From the NCBI GenBank assembly GCA_023419515.1, contig JAEZXW010000017.1:1-15976 (forward strand): a stretch of 15,976 nt of DNA. The letters are read 5' to 3'. The notes beneath the pieces were generated by a model. The model saw only the letters and a list, made by a program, of their open reading frames with translations, had not been told where the DNA came from and made no database searches. The position numbers were made by a program, and so were the translations under genes. Positions 1-6,213 of this stretch are shown here, piece by piece; the stretch's first letter is position 1; every line of letters begins with the position of its first letter. The DNA is from Actinomycetes bacterium. Lineage in GTDB: Bacteria; Actinomycetota; Coriobacteriia; Coriobacteriales; JAEZXW01.

Positions 1-1
1 A

Positions 2-1381
2 AAACTCTGGGAGAATGTCCCATCATACACAGAGCACTATACTTCAAACACGCACCCTGCCTTTGTGGAGGCATACAAAGAAGCTCAGGCTGTTGCCGAA
101 AATAAAGATAACGACCAGCCAACGATCAACAATGCGCTTCAAAAACTAAAAGATGCTTTTAACGCTCTAAAAACCCGTGTGAGCAAAAAGGCAAATGAGG
201 ATGCTATCAAGAAAGTTCACCATGATATGGGCGTCAATGGGGAAGAGCGCAAGAAGCTGGATGAGTTGAGCCGTCAGCAATATACGCCCGAGAGTTATGA
301 GCCGTTTTTCAGGCTTTACGATGAGAACTTAGCGCTTATCGCCGATACTACCACCTCTAATGAGGAAGAAAACAGGCAAAGATTTGAAGCTAAGGCTCAA
401 GAGCTCCTGACAGCCATGGATAACCTGCAAAAACGAGCTAAGATCAAAGATCTCAAAGATATGATTACTCAGGCAGAGAAAAAGCTTGCTGATGGCAGCT
501 ATCAAGATGAGGGAGTAGAGAAGCTTCAAGGGCTTATCGATGAAGGCAAGAAGCTGATTGAGAATCTTAATGCTAGTCAAGTCGATGTTGATGGCAAGCG
601 CGTTGCTATCGAGGAAGCGATGGGCGAGCTTATTGAGAAGATCGATTACACTGCATTGGATGAAGCGATTGATGCTGCCACAAAAGTTGATAAAGAGACA
701 TTGACTGACAAGAGTAAAGTGGATTTAGAGCGTGCGATCAATGCGGCAAAAGCTGTTCGTGAGAAAGATTCGATTAGTCAAAAAGAAGTTGAAGCTGCAG
801 CCCAAGAACTCAATGACGTCATTGAAAACTTGCAGAAAAAGGCTGATAAGGGTGCTTTGAATGACAAAGTTAATGAAGTCAGTGGCAAGGATCTTACAAA
901 TAAAACCGATGAGACTAAGAAGAGCTTTGAGGATGCTTTAGAAAAGGCGCGCGAAGTGCTGAACAAAGATGAGGCGACCCAAGAAGAAGTTGATGATGCT
1001 TTAAAGGCTCTCGAAGAGGCAGAACAAGGTTTGAAGGAAAAAGCAGCGCCCTCTCCCTCAGGAGAGGAGTCACCTGAGCCAGCTGATAATACCGGCGATG
1101 CTGGCAATGCAAGCAGCGATGATGGCAATGCAACCAGCGATGCTGGCAATGCAAGCAGCGGTGATGTAAGCGGTAATTTTGCCACTGAAGTCAGCGACAG
1201 AGAAGATGCATCTCAACAAGAGAGTAAAAAAGCGAGTCTCAAAAACGTTTCTTCAGACACTGGTCGCAGCCTGCCAAAAACCGGAGCATCTGGCCAATAT
1301 GGTTATTTGATAGCTTTGTTGAGTGGGCTAGGCATGGTTTTTGGTGCTGTAAGACTAAAAAGATTAACGAGTAAAAATTGA
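2..1381 (+). CDS. Sortase-anchored FIVAR-repeat surface protein, 3' part
   Basis: The frame is open from base 2 with no stop or credible start (a GTG at 65 has no ribosome site), so this is the C-terminal part of a larger gene cut by the window edge. It encodes at least three, probably four, helical Lys/Glu/Ala-rich repeats of the FIVAR type, clearest at about 645-845 and 848-1045, each roughly 60-70 residues with a recurring pattern of AI..A..V or AL..A..VL followed by V..A...L. A Ser/Asn/Gly-rich spacer follows, then a complete cell-wall sorting signal: LPKTG at 1271-1285, a hydrophobic stretch and a basic tail ending RLKRLTSKN. FIVAR domains occur in Gram-positive surface adhesins and in cell-wall or glycan-binding proteins, so an adhesive or wall-spanning stalk role is likely. 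The binding domain that would define the target lies outside the window. Function beyond covalent anchoring to peptidoglycan by sortase is not shown. Confidence 0.93.
   Translation, partial: KLWENVPSYTEHYTSNTHPAFVEAYKEAQAVAENKDNDQPTINNALQKLKDAFNALKTRVSKKANEDAIKKVHHDMGVNGEERKKLDELSRQQYTPESYEPFFRLYDENLALIADTTTSNEEENRQRFEAKAQELLTAMDNLQKRAKIKDLKDMITQAEKKLADGSYQDEGVEKLQGLIDEGKKLIENLNASQVDVDGKRVAIEEAMGELIEKIDYTALDEAIDAATKVDKETLTDKSKVDLERAINAAKAVREKDSISQKEVEAAAQELNDVIENLQKKADKGALNDKVNEVSGKDLTNKTDETKKSFEDALEKAREVLNKDEATQEEVDDALKALEEAEQGLKEKAAPSPSGEESPEPADNTGDAGNASSDDGNATSDAGNASSGDVSGNFATEVSDREDASQQESKKASLKNVSSDTGRSLPKTGASGQYGYLIALLSGLGMVFGAVRLKRLTSKN
1097..1159 (+). repeat. Three 21-bp tandem repeats in surface-protein spacer
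   Basis: Three in-frame 21-bp copies at 1097-1117, 1118-1138 and 1139-1159 encode DAGNASS, DDGNATS and DAGNASS. They form a flexible Ser/Asn-rich linker just before the sorting signal. Copy number of such repeats often varies between strains by slippage. Confidence 0.9.
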
Positions 1382-1417
1382 GATTAATTTAATAAATAGA
1401 CAGTTTACTTAAAAGCA

Positions 1418-1471
1418 AAAGCCATTCCTCTTTACGAGCTAAGCCCCAAGGAGAGGAATGGCTTTGTTGTT
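1418..1471 (+). terminator. Rho-independent terminator of the surface-protein gene
   Basis: A 14-bp perfect stem pairs 1418-1431 with 1452-1465 (AAAGCCATTCCTC against its complement) around a 20-nt loop. It is followed by a T-rich but interrupted tract (gttgttt). It starts 37 nt after the stop codon. The rest of the gap to 1650 is AT-rich and I see no further gene there. Confidence 0.8.
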
Positions 1472-1650
1472 TAATAAGTAGGCATTGGACGTTACGAATA
1501 ATGCTGCAAAAATCTCGAAAACTGGATTGAATTCCTCACTTTTGTTCTTAAGTTTTAGCTCTGAGCTAATGAAATCAATTAAAGAATAATTGATGATTGA
1601 TTTGAAGGGTTTACTTAGCTCGTAGCTAATCAATGTTTAAGGAGATGTAC

Positions 1651-2358
1651 ATGAGTGAGCCAATGAGTCAAAATCCAATGCCGGCTGCTAAGCCGTCAAC
1701 ATCTGGTACCGCAATTGCCTCCCTTGTATTGGGTATTATTGCGATCCTGATGTCTTGGGTGCCTATAGTTAATAACTTTAGTTTTATTCTTGCGCTTATT
1801 GGCGTAGTGCTTGGTGTTATCGGGGTTATTGGCATTAAGCGTGGTAAGAAGTCAGGAAAAGGAATTGTCATTGCAGCGCTTGTTTTGAACATTCTTTCTT
1901 TTATGATCGTTATCGGGACGCAGAGCTTGTATAACCAGGCTCTCGATAGCGCTCTTTCCACTACAGAAATAACAAGCACAACAAGTGACGATGTGTCTGC
2001 AGACCAAGAAAATCAAGAGAGTGAAACAGCAGGTCAATCTTCACAGAATGATGATGTGCCTACCGAATATAAGAGCGCGTTAAAATCAGCAGCAAGATAC
2101 AGCAAGACATTGCATATGTCCAAGCAGGGCATTTATGATCAGTTGACATCAGATTTTGATAAATTTAGCGAAGAAGCTGCTCAGTATGCAATTGATAATC
2201 TAGATGCAGACTACAAGGCTAATGCACTAGCAAAGGCGAAGTCTTATCAAAAAACTTTGTCTTTATCTCCCGAGGGGATTCGCAGTCAGCTTACATCGGA
2301 GTATGCCGATAAATTTACTCAAGAAGAAGCCGATTATGCGGTAGCCAACCTTGATTAG
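1651..2358 (+). CDS. Membrane protein with two Ltp-type C-terminal domains
   Basis: A 235-residue protein. The start is ATG 1651, because TAAGGAG at 1638-1644 sits 6 nt upstream; an in-frame ATG at 1633 lies before that site. Residues about 20-90 form three hydrophobic helices (20-38, 42-62, 70-90) with a Gly/Lys-rich turn, resembling DUF4190-type small membrane modules. An acidic, Ser/Thr/Gln-rich linker (100-137) leads to two tandem copies of a 48-residue domain (139-187 and 188-235), each with A..Y...L..S..GI..QL.S......E.A.YA..NLD. This is the pattern of the Ltp (host cell surface-exposed lipoprotein) family, which includes the superinfection-exclusion lipoprotein of Streptococcus thermophilus phage TP-J34. 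Here anchoring is by helices rather than a lipobox. The domains should face outward, but topology is not proven. It is 17 nt upstream of an XRE-like gene and probably co-transcribed with it. A role in phage exclusion or envelope sensing is inference only. Confidence 0.85.
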   Translation: MSEPMSQNPMPAAKPSTSGTAIASLVLGIIAILMSWVPIVNNFSFILALIGVVLGVIGVIGIKRGKKSGKGIVIAALVLNILSFMIVIGTQSLYNQALDSALSTTEITSTTSDDVSADQENQESETAGQSSQNDDVPTEYKSALKSAARYSKTLHMSKQGIYDQLTSDFDKFSEEAAQYAIDNLDADYKANALAKAKSYQKTLSLSPEGIRSQLTSEYADKFTQEEADYAVANLD

Positions 2359-2375
2359 AAAGAGGTTGTCCAGAC

Positions 2376-2795
2376 ATGGCTGAGCGTTTAACAGAAGAGC
2401 TGCTTAATGAGCTTCTTAACTCGTCTAATATTGACGATTATTTGGAAGTAGCTCCAGTGGGCAGAAAAAGCCTGGCTCATTATTTGCAGGAGCTTCTGGA
2501 AGAGAAGCATCTGGAGCGCTCTCGCGTGGTGCGTATGGCTGACCTGAATGAGACGTTTGGATATCAAATTTTTCAAGGGCAGAGAAATCCAAGCAGAAAC
2601 AAAGTTTTACAGATTGCCTTTGCTATGGCTCTGACGATTGATGAGGTCAATCATGCGCTTATGTATGCTGGTTTGAGTGCCCTGCATTGCAAAAATCGCC
2701 GAGACGCCATCATTATTTGGTGTATTGATCACGCGTGTTCATTAGTTAAGGTCAATGAAGAGTTGTATCGTCTAGGCGAAGAGACTATTTGCTAA
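2376..2795 (+). CDS. XRE-like helix-turn-helix protein
   Basis: A 139-residue soluble protein starting at ATG 2376, with AAAGAGG about 9 nt upstream. Residues 33-100 fit an XRE/Cro-type helix-turn-helix: LAHYLQELL, then SRVVRMADLNETFGYQIFQG as the helix-turn-helix core, then NPSRNKVLQIAFAMALTIDEVNHALMYAG. The C-terminal 35 residues (RDAIIIWCIDHACSLVKVNEELYRLGEE) form one or two further helices. It sits between the Ltp-domain membrane protein and a Ser/Thr kinase in the same orientation. Similar HTH-plus-kinase pairs are common in Firmicutes and Coriobacteriia, where the HTH protein is often suspected to be the kinase's substrate or partner. That link is inferred here from position alone. The DNA target is unknown. 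Confidence 0.8.
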   Translation: MAERLTEELLNELLNSSNIDDYLEVAPVGRKSLAHYLQELLEEKHLERSRVVRMADLNETFGYQIFQGQRNPSRNKVLQIAFAMALTIDEVNHALMYAGLSALHCKNRRDAIIIWCIDHACSLVKVNEELYRLGEETIC

Positions 2796-2816
2796 TCATA
2801 TCGACGTCATTAAACT

Positions 2817-2850
2817 AAAAAGGAGCCGCAATATGTGGCTCCTTTTCTTT
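2817..2850 (+). terminator. Terminator-like hairpin between HTH and kinase genes
   Basis: A stem pairs 2818-2827 (AAAAGGAGCC) with 2837-2846 (GGCTCCTTTT) and can extend inward through G-T, C-G and A-T pairs. It is followed by CTTTTT, so it is a good intrinsic terminator. It ends only about 20 nt before the kinase ATG, leaving no room for a separate promoter, so it may act as an attenuator. The left arm contains the AAGGAG of a micro-ORF. Confidence 0.75.
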
Positions 2851-2874
2851 TTGCGTCTCAAAGGTAAAGCATGA
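2833..2874 (+). CDS. Micro-ORF (13 aa) coupled to the kinase start
   Basis: ATG 2833 has an ideal ribosome site (AAGGAG, 2820-2825, 7-nt spacing) and encodes MWLLFFLRLKGKA. Its TGA at 2872-2874 overlaps the kinase ATG at 2871 in the ATGA arrangement typical of translational coupling. Ribosomes on it would cover the right arm and T-run of the terminator-like hairpin, and its ribosome site is inside the left arm. The product may be only a by-product of a leader that sets kinase expression. The short length allows chance; the combination of ribosome site, overlap and position is what supports it. Confidence 0.42.
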   Translation: MWLLFFLRLKGKA

Positions 2875-4166
2875 ACTTATTTTTGATTGACCGTGAACTT
2901 TTGAAAACTGAAGATGCTTTTAGGATAGAGCGCATTCTTGGCAATAATGCCATGGAGACAACTCAGCTTGTGTATCTGAGGTGTGAAGACGGGTCAGAGC
3001 GCGGTCCTTATGTTAGAAAAATAGTTAATAAAACACTTGGTTTGGGATCAGCATATCTTGAGCTATTTGAAGCTCAAACTAGCTCAGGTCGAAAGCCGGT
3101 GCTTCCAGTTATCTATCAGCTTTTTGAAGCTGATGATCAACTGTTTATACTGATGGAATATGTTGATGGACAGCCTATGTCAGAGCTTTTGAGAGGCTGC
3201 CAATATTATACTGAGCGGCTTGCGTTTGCTGCGCGTTATTTTCCTGCACTTTGTAAGGCAGTTGACGCATTGCACAGCAGCTTTAAATCTCCAGTGATTC
3301 ATCGTGATCTTAAGCCGTCAAATATCATTATTACTTCTGATGGCATAAAGTTAATAGATTTTGGCGTGGCGCGAATATATAAGAAGCATGCAGATCGTGA
3401 TACCCAGCATTTTGGTACACGTCCCTACGCTTCACCGGAGCAGTATGGATTTAGCCAGACGGATGTTAGGAGCGATGTGTATAGTCTAGGCATGATCCTT
3501 TATGAATGCCTGGCTGGTGAGGAACCTCAGCCAAACATACATCAGTCTTTGGATCGTCATCCCGAAATAGGAGAAGAGCTTAAATCAATTATTCTGGGAG
3601 CTACTCAATTAGATCCTTGTACACGGATACAAAGTGCTGAAGATCTTTTTGATGCCTTTATGTCTGTACGAGCACGGTTTGCTCCTATGATGAAGGGCAG
3701 TTCAAAAGCATCTGGCTCGAGTTTTAATATTCAGGAGTATCCAGATTTTAGTGAGCCTCAATATCAGCTTGCTTATGGTGGGAATGGTGTTGATGAGCAG
3801 CATCTTGGTGAATCAATATCCGCAGAAAAAAGCAAGGAATTCAAAGGCTTTAAAATCATTGGGATTATCTGGGATATCATCCTGTTAATTAATGCCATTC
3901 TTTTGATTATTGCTGCTTGGAGTACGCATAGTGAACCCACAACAAACACTCATGAAAACCTTTCTTTAACTCAGTTTATTGTCTTTTTTATTTGGTTTTC
4001 AATAAACACGCTCATTGTTTGCTACTTGCTGAGTGATCGTCGGCCTATTAGAAAGATATTTCCCCAACTGCCCTGTTTACCAATTAAAAAGGAACTTAGT
4101 ATCGGAGTAATTGCCATGATCGCTACAACTGTTATTTGTGTCGTAGCGGCAGCGCTTCTTCCATGA
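2871..4166 (+). CDS. Membrane-anchored Hanks-type Ser/Thr protein kinase
   Basis: A 431-residue eukaryotic-like kinase. An in-frame TAA at 2865 fixes the start at or after 2868, so ATG 2871 is taken; AAAGGT lies 5 nt upstream. The catalytic domain spans about residues 15-270, with hinge LFILMEYVDG (91-100), catalytic loop HRDLKPSN (144-151; D146, K148, N151), DFG at 163-165, GTRPYASPEQYG (182-193) as activation segment, and SDVYSLGMILYE (201-212). The N-lobe is unusual: the Gly-rich loop is degenerate (ILGNNAMETTQ), and the ATP-binding lysine is probably K50 (YVRKIV). After a linker come three hydrophobic helices (about 327-350, 366-388, 409-430). There are no PASTA repeats, so it is not a PknB/StkP-type peptidoglycan sensor. 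The C-terminal membrane module may sense the membrane or tether the kinase near the upstream Ltp-domain protein. Expression may be gated by the hairpin and micro-ORF just upstream. Confidence 0.92.
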   Translation: MNLFLIDRELLKTEDAFRIERILGNNAMETTQLVYLRCEDGSERGPYVRKIVNKTLGLGSAYLELFEAQTSSGRKPVLPVIYQLFEADDQLFILMEYVDGQPMSELLRGCQYYTERLAFAARYFPALCKAVDALHSSFKSPVIHRDLKPSNIIITSDGIKLIDFGVARIYKKHADRDTQHFGTRPYASPEQYGFSQTDVRSDVYSLGMILYECLAGEEPQPNIHQSLDRHPEIGEELKSIILGATQLDPCTRIQSAEDLFDAFMSVRARFAPMMKGSSKASGSSFNIQEYPDFSEPQYQLAYGGNGVDEQHLGESISAEKSKEFKGFKIIGIIWDIILLINAILLIIAAWSTHSEPTTNTHENLSLTQFIVFFIWFSINTLIVCYLLSDRRPIRKIFPQLPCLPIKKELSIGVIAMIATTVICVVAAALLP

Positions 4167-4379
4167 ACACCTTGTTATTAACGACACCCTTGTGCACCTA
4201 AGTGCTCTACGTTTGTTGGTGATGCTACGCTACAAAACTACACTAGTCTCAAACTCAGTTGCATCACGCAAGGAGTCGAGCGTAGTGTCGCTACGCTACA
4301 AAGCTACACTGAAGTTCAAATAAGAACTTTCGTACCCACGCCGTAAGGCGTCGTCCGGTGGACATCTTTTGATCATGCT
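4167..4379. other. Repeat- and hairpin-rich gap after the kinase
   Basis: No gene is seen between 4167 and 4628. This first part holds two near-identical 21-bp copies of GCTACGCTACAAARCTACACT at 4224-4244 and 4290-4310, a 7-bp inverted repeat GTGATGC (4219-4225)/GCATCAC (4261-4267), a hairpin AGCGTAG/CTACGCT (4279-4285/4291-4297), and two adjacent small hairpins, ACGCC-GTAA-GGCGT (4338-4351) and GTCC-GGT-GGAC (4353-4363). A structured 3' region or a small RNA ending at the terminator at 4380 is possible but not shown. Confidence 0.5.
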
Positions 4380-4410
4380 AAGCGAGGTGGTTTTCCATCT
4401 CGCTTTTTTG
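4380..4410 (+). terminator. Rho-independent terminator after the kinase
   Basis: A 10-bp stem with one G-T pair, AGCGAGGTGG (4381-4390) against CCATCTCGCT (4395-4404), has a TTTT loop and is followed by TTTTT. This is a strong intrinsic terminator for the upstream transcript. Confidence 0.88.
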
Positions 4411-4436
4411 TTGCGCTCATCTTAAATTAATATAAT
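4408..4436 (+). promoter_or_regulatory. Candidate sigma70 promoter for the LPKTA protein
   Basis: A perfect TATAAT at 4431-4436 lies 17 bp after a weak -35 (TTGTTG, 4408-4413), directly beyond the kinase terminator. It would give a 5' leader of about 185 nt to the ATG at 4629. A further TTGACT at 4558-4563 has no acceptable -10 at normal spacing, so I prefer the upstream site. Confidence 0.42.
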
Positions 4437-4600
4437 TTCAAATCATAATTTCTTTCATTCAAAGATATGGGTTGCTGACATAATGCCACCTGATACGCCA
4501 TTTATCCCGATTAAAAGTGCAGCTCAGATTAAAAAAGCAATAAATTTCAAACTACACTTGACTTTTTTTTCTTTGTAAAAATGCCAATTGGATGTCTTAA

Positions 4601-4614
4601 ATCAGTTAACTGAT
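4601..4614. promoter_or_regulatory. Perfect 14-bp palindrome beside ribosome site
   Basis: ATCAGTTAACTGAT is exactly self-complementary and ends 1 nt before the GAGGAGG of the next gene. It could be an operator or a fold that competes with ribosome binding. No regulator can be named. Confidence 0.45.
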
Positions 4615-4628
4615 CGAGGAGGTATTTT

Positions 4629-5321
4629 ATGAAGGGCATCAAACTTAAAAATATTTTGATGTATGGATGCTGCGCTGCATTGGTTGGCGGTCTGTCATTG
4701 GGTGCAGCATATGTTGGAACCGCATTTGCTGATGAGGGTCCAGAAAAAGCTACTGCAGAGGCTGGAACACAGACAGACTCTAATGATGTGACAGTAGAGA
4801 AAAAACCAGGAGATACCGTTGAGGTTCCTGGTAAGGCAGTGATAGTTAAGGTAGATGAGGGTGTTAACACAGGTGCAGTTCCTGCGGAGCTTGTACCTGA
4901 GGCTAAGCCAGCAGAGGCTTATGATCTTTCTAAGCTTGTGAGGGAAAAAGAGCTGAATGCTGGTGAAAAAGCCGCAGTTCCTAACTTGAACCTGTTCAAT
5001 GATCCTAAGCCAGTCCACCCATCAGTACCATCAGTATCAGGAGATAAGCCAGAAGCTCCAGCTGACGATAAGTCAGAGGCTCCAGCTGACGATAAGTCAG
5101 AAGCTCCAGAGGCTGGCGTGACAGAGGGTGACGTTGTTGTCTTGAGCGGCGCTGCTGATGATACTGCAGCTACTGCAGATAAGAAGGCACAAGAAGACAA
5201 GAAGGCTCAGGGAGGCAGTGCACTTCCTAAGACTGCAGATCTTGCAACCGTTGGTACAATTCTTACCGCTCTTGCAGGCTCAGCAGGTGCTTTTGCATTC
5301 CGTCGTCAGATCTTGAAGTAA
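4629..5321 (+). CDS. Small secreted protein with LPKTA sorting signal
   Basis: A 230-residue protein starting at ATG 4629, 6 nt after GAGGAGG (4616-4622). It has a Sec signal peptide with a basic start (MKGIKLKNILMYG) and hydrophobic core, with probable cleavage after AFA at residue 34. The mature part is acidic and rich in Pro, Ala, Glu and Asp, with a Val-rich segment (TVEVPGKAVIVKVDEG) and a Lys/Glu-rich segment. It contains three 24-bp repeats and no recognisable catalytic or binding domain. The C-terminus is a wall-sorting signal: LPKTA at residues 199-203, then a hydrophobic stretch and FRRQILK. Alanine replaces the usual glycine at the sortase cleavage position, which suggests either a sortase with LPXTA preference or inefficient anchoring. 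It has its own terminator, so it is probably monocistronic and, from the strong ribosome site, well expressed. It may be a wall spacer, coat or pilus-associated protein. Confidence 0.87.
   Translation: MKGIKLKNILMYGCCAALVGGLSLGAAYVGTAFADEGPEKATAEAGTQTDSNDVTVEKKPGDTVEVPGKAVIVKVDEGVNTGAVPAELVPEAKPAEAYDLSKLVREKELNAGEKAAVPNLNLFNDPKPVHPSVPSVSGDKPEAPADDKSEAPADDKSEAPEAGVTEGDVVVLSGAADDTAATADKKAQEDKKAQGGSALPKTADLATVGTILTALAGSAGAFAFRRQILK
5046..5117 (+). repeat. Three 24-bp tandem repeats, Pro/Asp/Lys-rich
   Basis: In-frame copies at 5046-5069, 5070-5093 and 5094-5117 (the last diverged at its 3' end) encode KPEAPADD, KSEAPADD and KSEAPEAG. They form an extended spacer in the secreted protein. The near-identity of the copies suggests recent expansion. 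Confidence 0.88.
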
Positions 5322-5347
5322 ATTCTTAAGACAACATAAATATATCA

Positions 5348-5374
5348 GTTAAGACATTCCCGTTAAGACATTCC
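5348..5374 (+). repeat. 13-bp direct repeat after the LPKTA gene
   Basis: GTTAAGACATTCC occurs at 5348-5360 and again at 5362-5374, between the stop codon and the terminator. Significance is unknown. Confidence 0.7.
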
Positions 5375-5389
5375 TCTCCTTCGGATGCT

Positions 5390-5424
5390 AGGCCTTCGCT
5401 TCTTCTATGGGGCGAAGGCTTTTT
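5390..5424 (+). terminator. Rho-independent terminator of the LPKTA gene
   Basis: Stem GCCTTCGC (5392-5399) with GCGAAGGC (5412-5419), extendable by G-T and A-T pairs, is followed by TTTTT. The opposite strand has no T-run after it, so it serves the plus-strand gene only. Confidence 0.87.
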
Positions 5425-5467
5425 ATATTGGTTGCACGCATGAATGTTTGCTATTGGTATCTACAAT

Positions 5468-6052
5468 CTAGGGATGTACTGCTTGGGTTTTAATGATCTC
5501 AGCTCCGTGTTTCTGTAAGATCTCTAGTGTGTCATCAGTATTCTCAGGTCTGACAGCACAGCATAGATCCGCAATCAATCGAACCTTATAACCTAAGGTC
5601 AAAGCATCAAAAACTGTTTCCTTAACACAAAAATCAAGGGCAAGTCCTGCTATATCGACATGCGTTACTTCGTGGTTGGTTAACCATTTATCAAGAGAGA
5701 TTCCTTGAGTATCGCGTCCTTCAAAACCAGAGTATGCAGCTTGATAGGCTCCCTTATTAAAAATTGCATTAAAGGGGTAAGTTTTGAGATCAGGGTGAAT
5801 TTGATAACCGTGGCTTTCATAGATGCAGTGGACTGGCCAAGTATCAATATAATCAGGTGTCTCACTAAAGTGTTCTTTTGGATTGATGTGAGCATCACGG
5901 GTTGCCAAGATGTGCCTATAGGTTTGTTGCGCATCAGAATACAAAAACTCAGAAAGCTGCTTGGCAAGCAGGCTTCCCCCGCTTACGGCCAGGGAGCCGC
6001 CTTCACAAAAGTCATTTTGCATATCGATGATAATCAGAGCAGAACAAGTCAT
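5468..6052 (-). CDS. pncA: Nicotinamidase / isochorismatase-family hydrolase
   Basis: A 194-residue cytoplasmic hydrolase. The cysteine-hydrolase triad is visible: D10 (IIIDMQNDF), K100 (IFNKGAY) and C142 (LALDFCVKETV). Metal-site residues typical of nicotinamidases are D53 and H55 (ATRDAH) and a further His in KEHF or WPVHC. The WPVHC...GYQIHP stretch (73-87) and the C-terminal order match PncA better than generic isochorismatases, so the likely reaction is nicotinamide to nicotinate plus ammonia, feeding the Preiss-Handler route to NAD. The length is close to typical bacterial PncA (about 180-215). The start at 6052 has a modest AGG 6-8 nt upstream and overlaps by 4 nt the stop of a possible 45-codon ORF. 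The 3' end converges on the LPKTA gene's terminator. Another amidase substrate cannot be excluded. Confidence 0.87.
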   Translation of the reverse strand: MTCSALIIIDMQNDFCEGGSLAVSGGSLLAKQLSEFLYSDAQQTYRHILATRDAHINPKEHFSETPDYIDTWPVHCIYESHGYQIHPDLKTYPFNAIFNKGAYQAAYSGFEGRDTQGISLDKWLTNHEVTHVDIAGLALDFCVKETVFDALTLGYKVRLIADLCCAVRPENTDDTLEILQKHGAEIIKTQAVHP

Positions 6053-6186
6053 AAATTACCTGATACTCTGCAATAAGGTTGGATCGACTGAGTAATTTGC
6101 AAGAACGACTGAATAATCATTACAGAATTCTTCCTCTTTAGGCTTACTTGATAGCCGCTCTCAGGTTGTTTAATAGTGATACTCAT
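6049..6186 (-). CDS. Possible small ORF (45 aa) coupled to pncA
   Basis: ATG at 6186 on the minus strand opens a 45-codon frame beginning MSITIKQPESGYQVSLKRKN, whose TGA (6051-6049) overlaps the pncA ATG as ATGA. A weak CAGG lies about 10 nt before the start. No family is recognised. A neighbouring frame also reads protein-like in its second half (KPKEEEFCNDYSVVL), so it could be a frameshifted remnant or simply the pncA leader. The overlap is the main support. Confidence 0.25.
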   Translation of the reverse strand: MSITIKQPESGYQVSLKRKNSVMIIQSFLQITQSIQPYCRVSGNL

Positions 6187-6213
6187 TTTTTCTACCTGAA
6201 AGCAGGGATTTTT

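Noticed and set aside
778..1185. A Ser/Leu/Ala-rich minus-strand open frame
   Set aside because: It mirrors the FIVAR and repeat region of the surface protein; low complexity only.
1633..1650. An upstream in-frame ATG for the Ltp-domain protein
   Set aside because: The ribosome site lies between it and ATG 1651, so the latter is the start.
4558..4582. TTGACT with TAAAAAT as promoter of the LPKTA gene
   Set aside because: The spacing is about 12 bp, too short for a sigma70 promoter.
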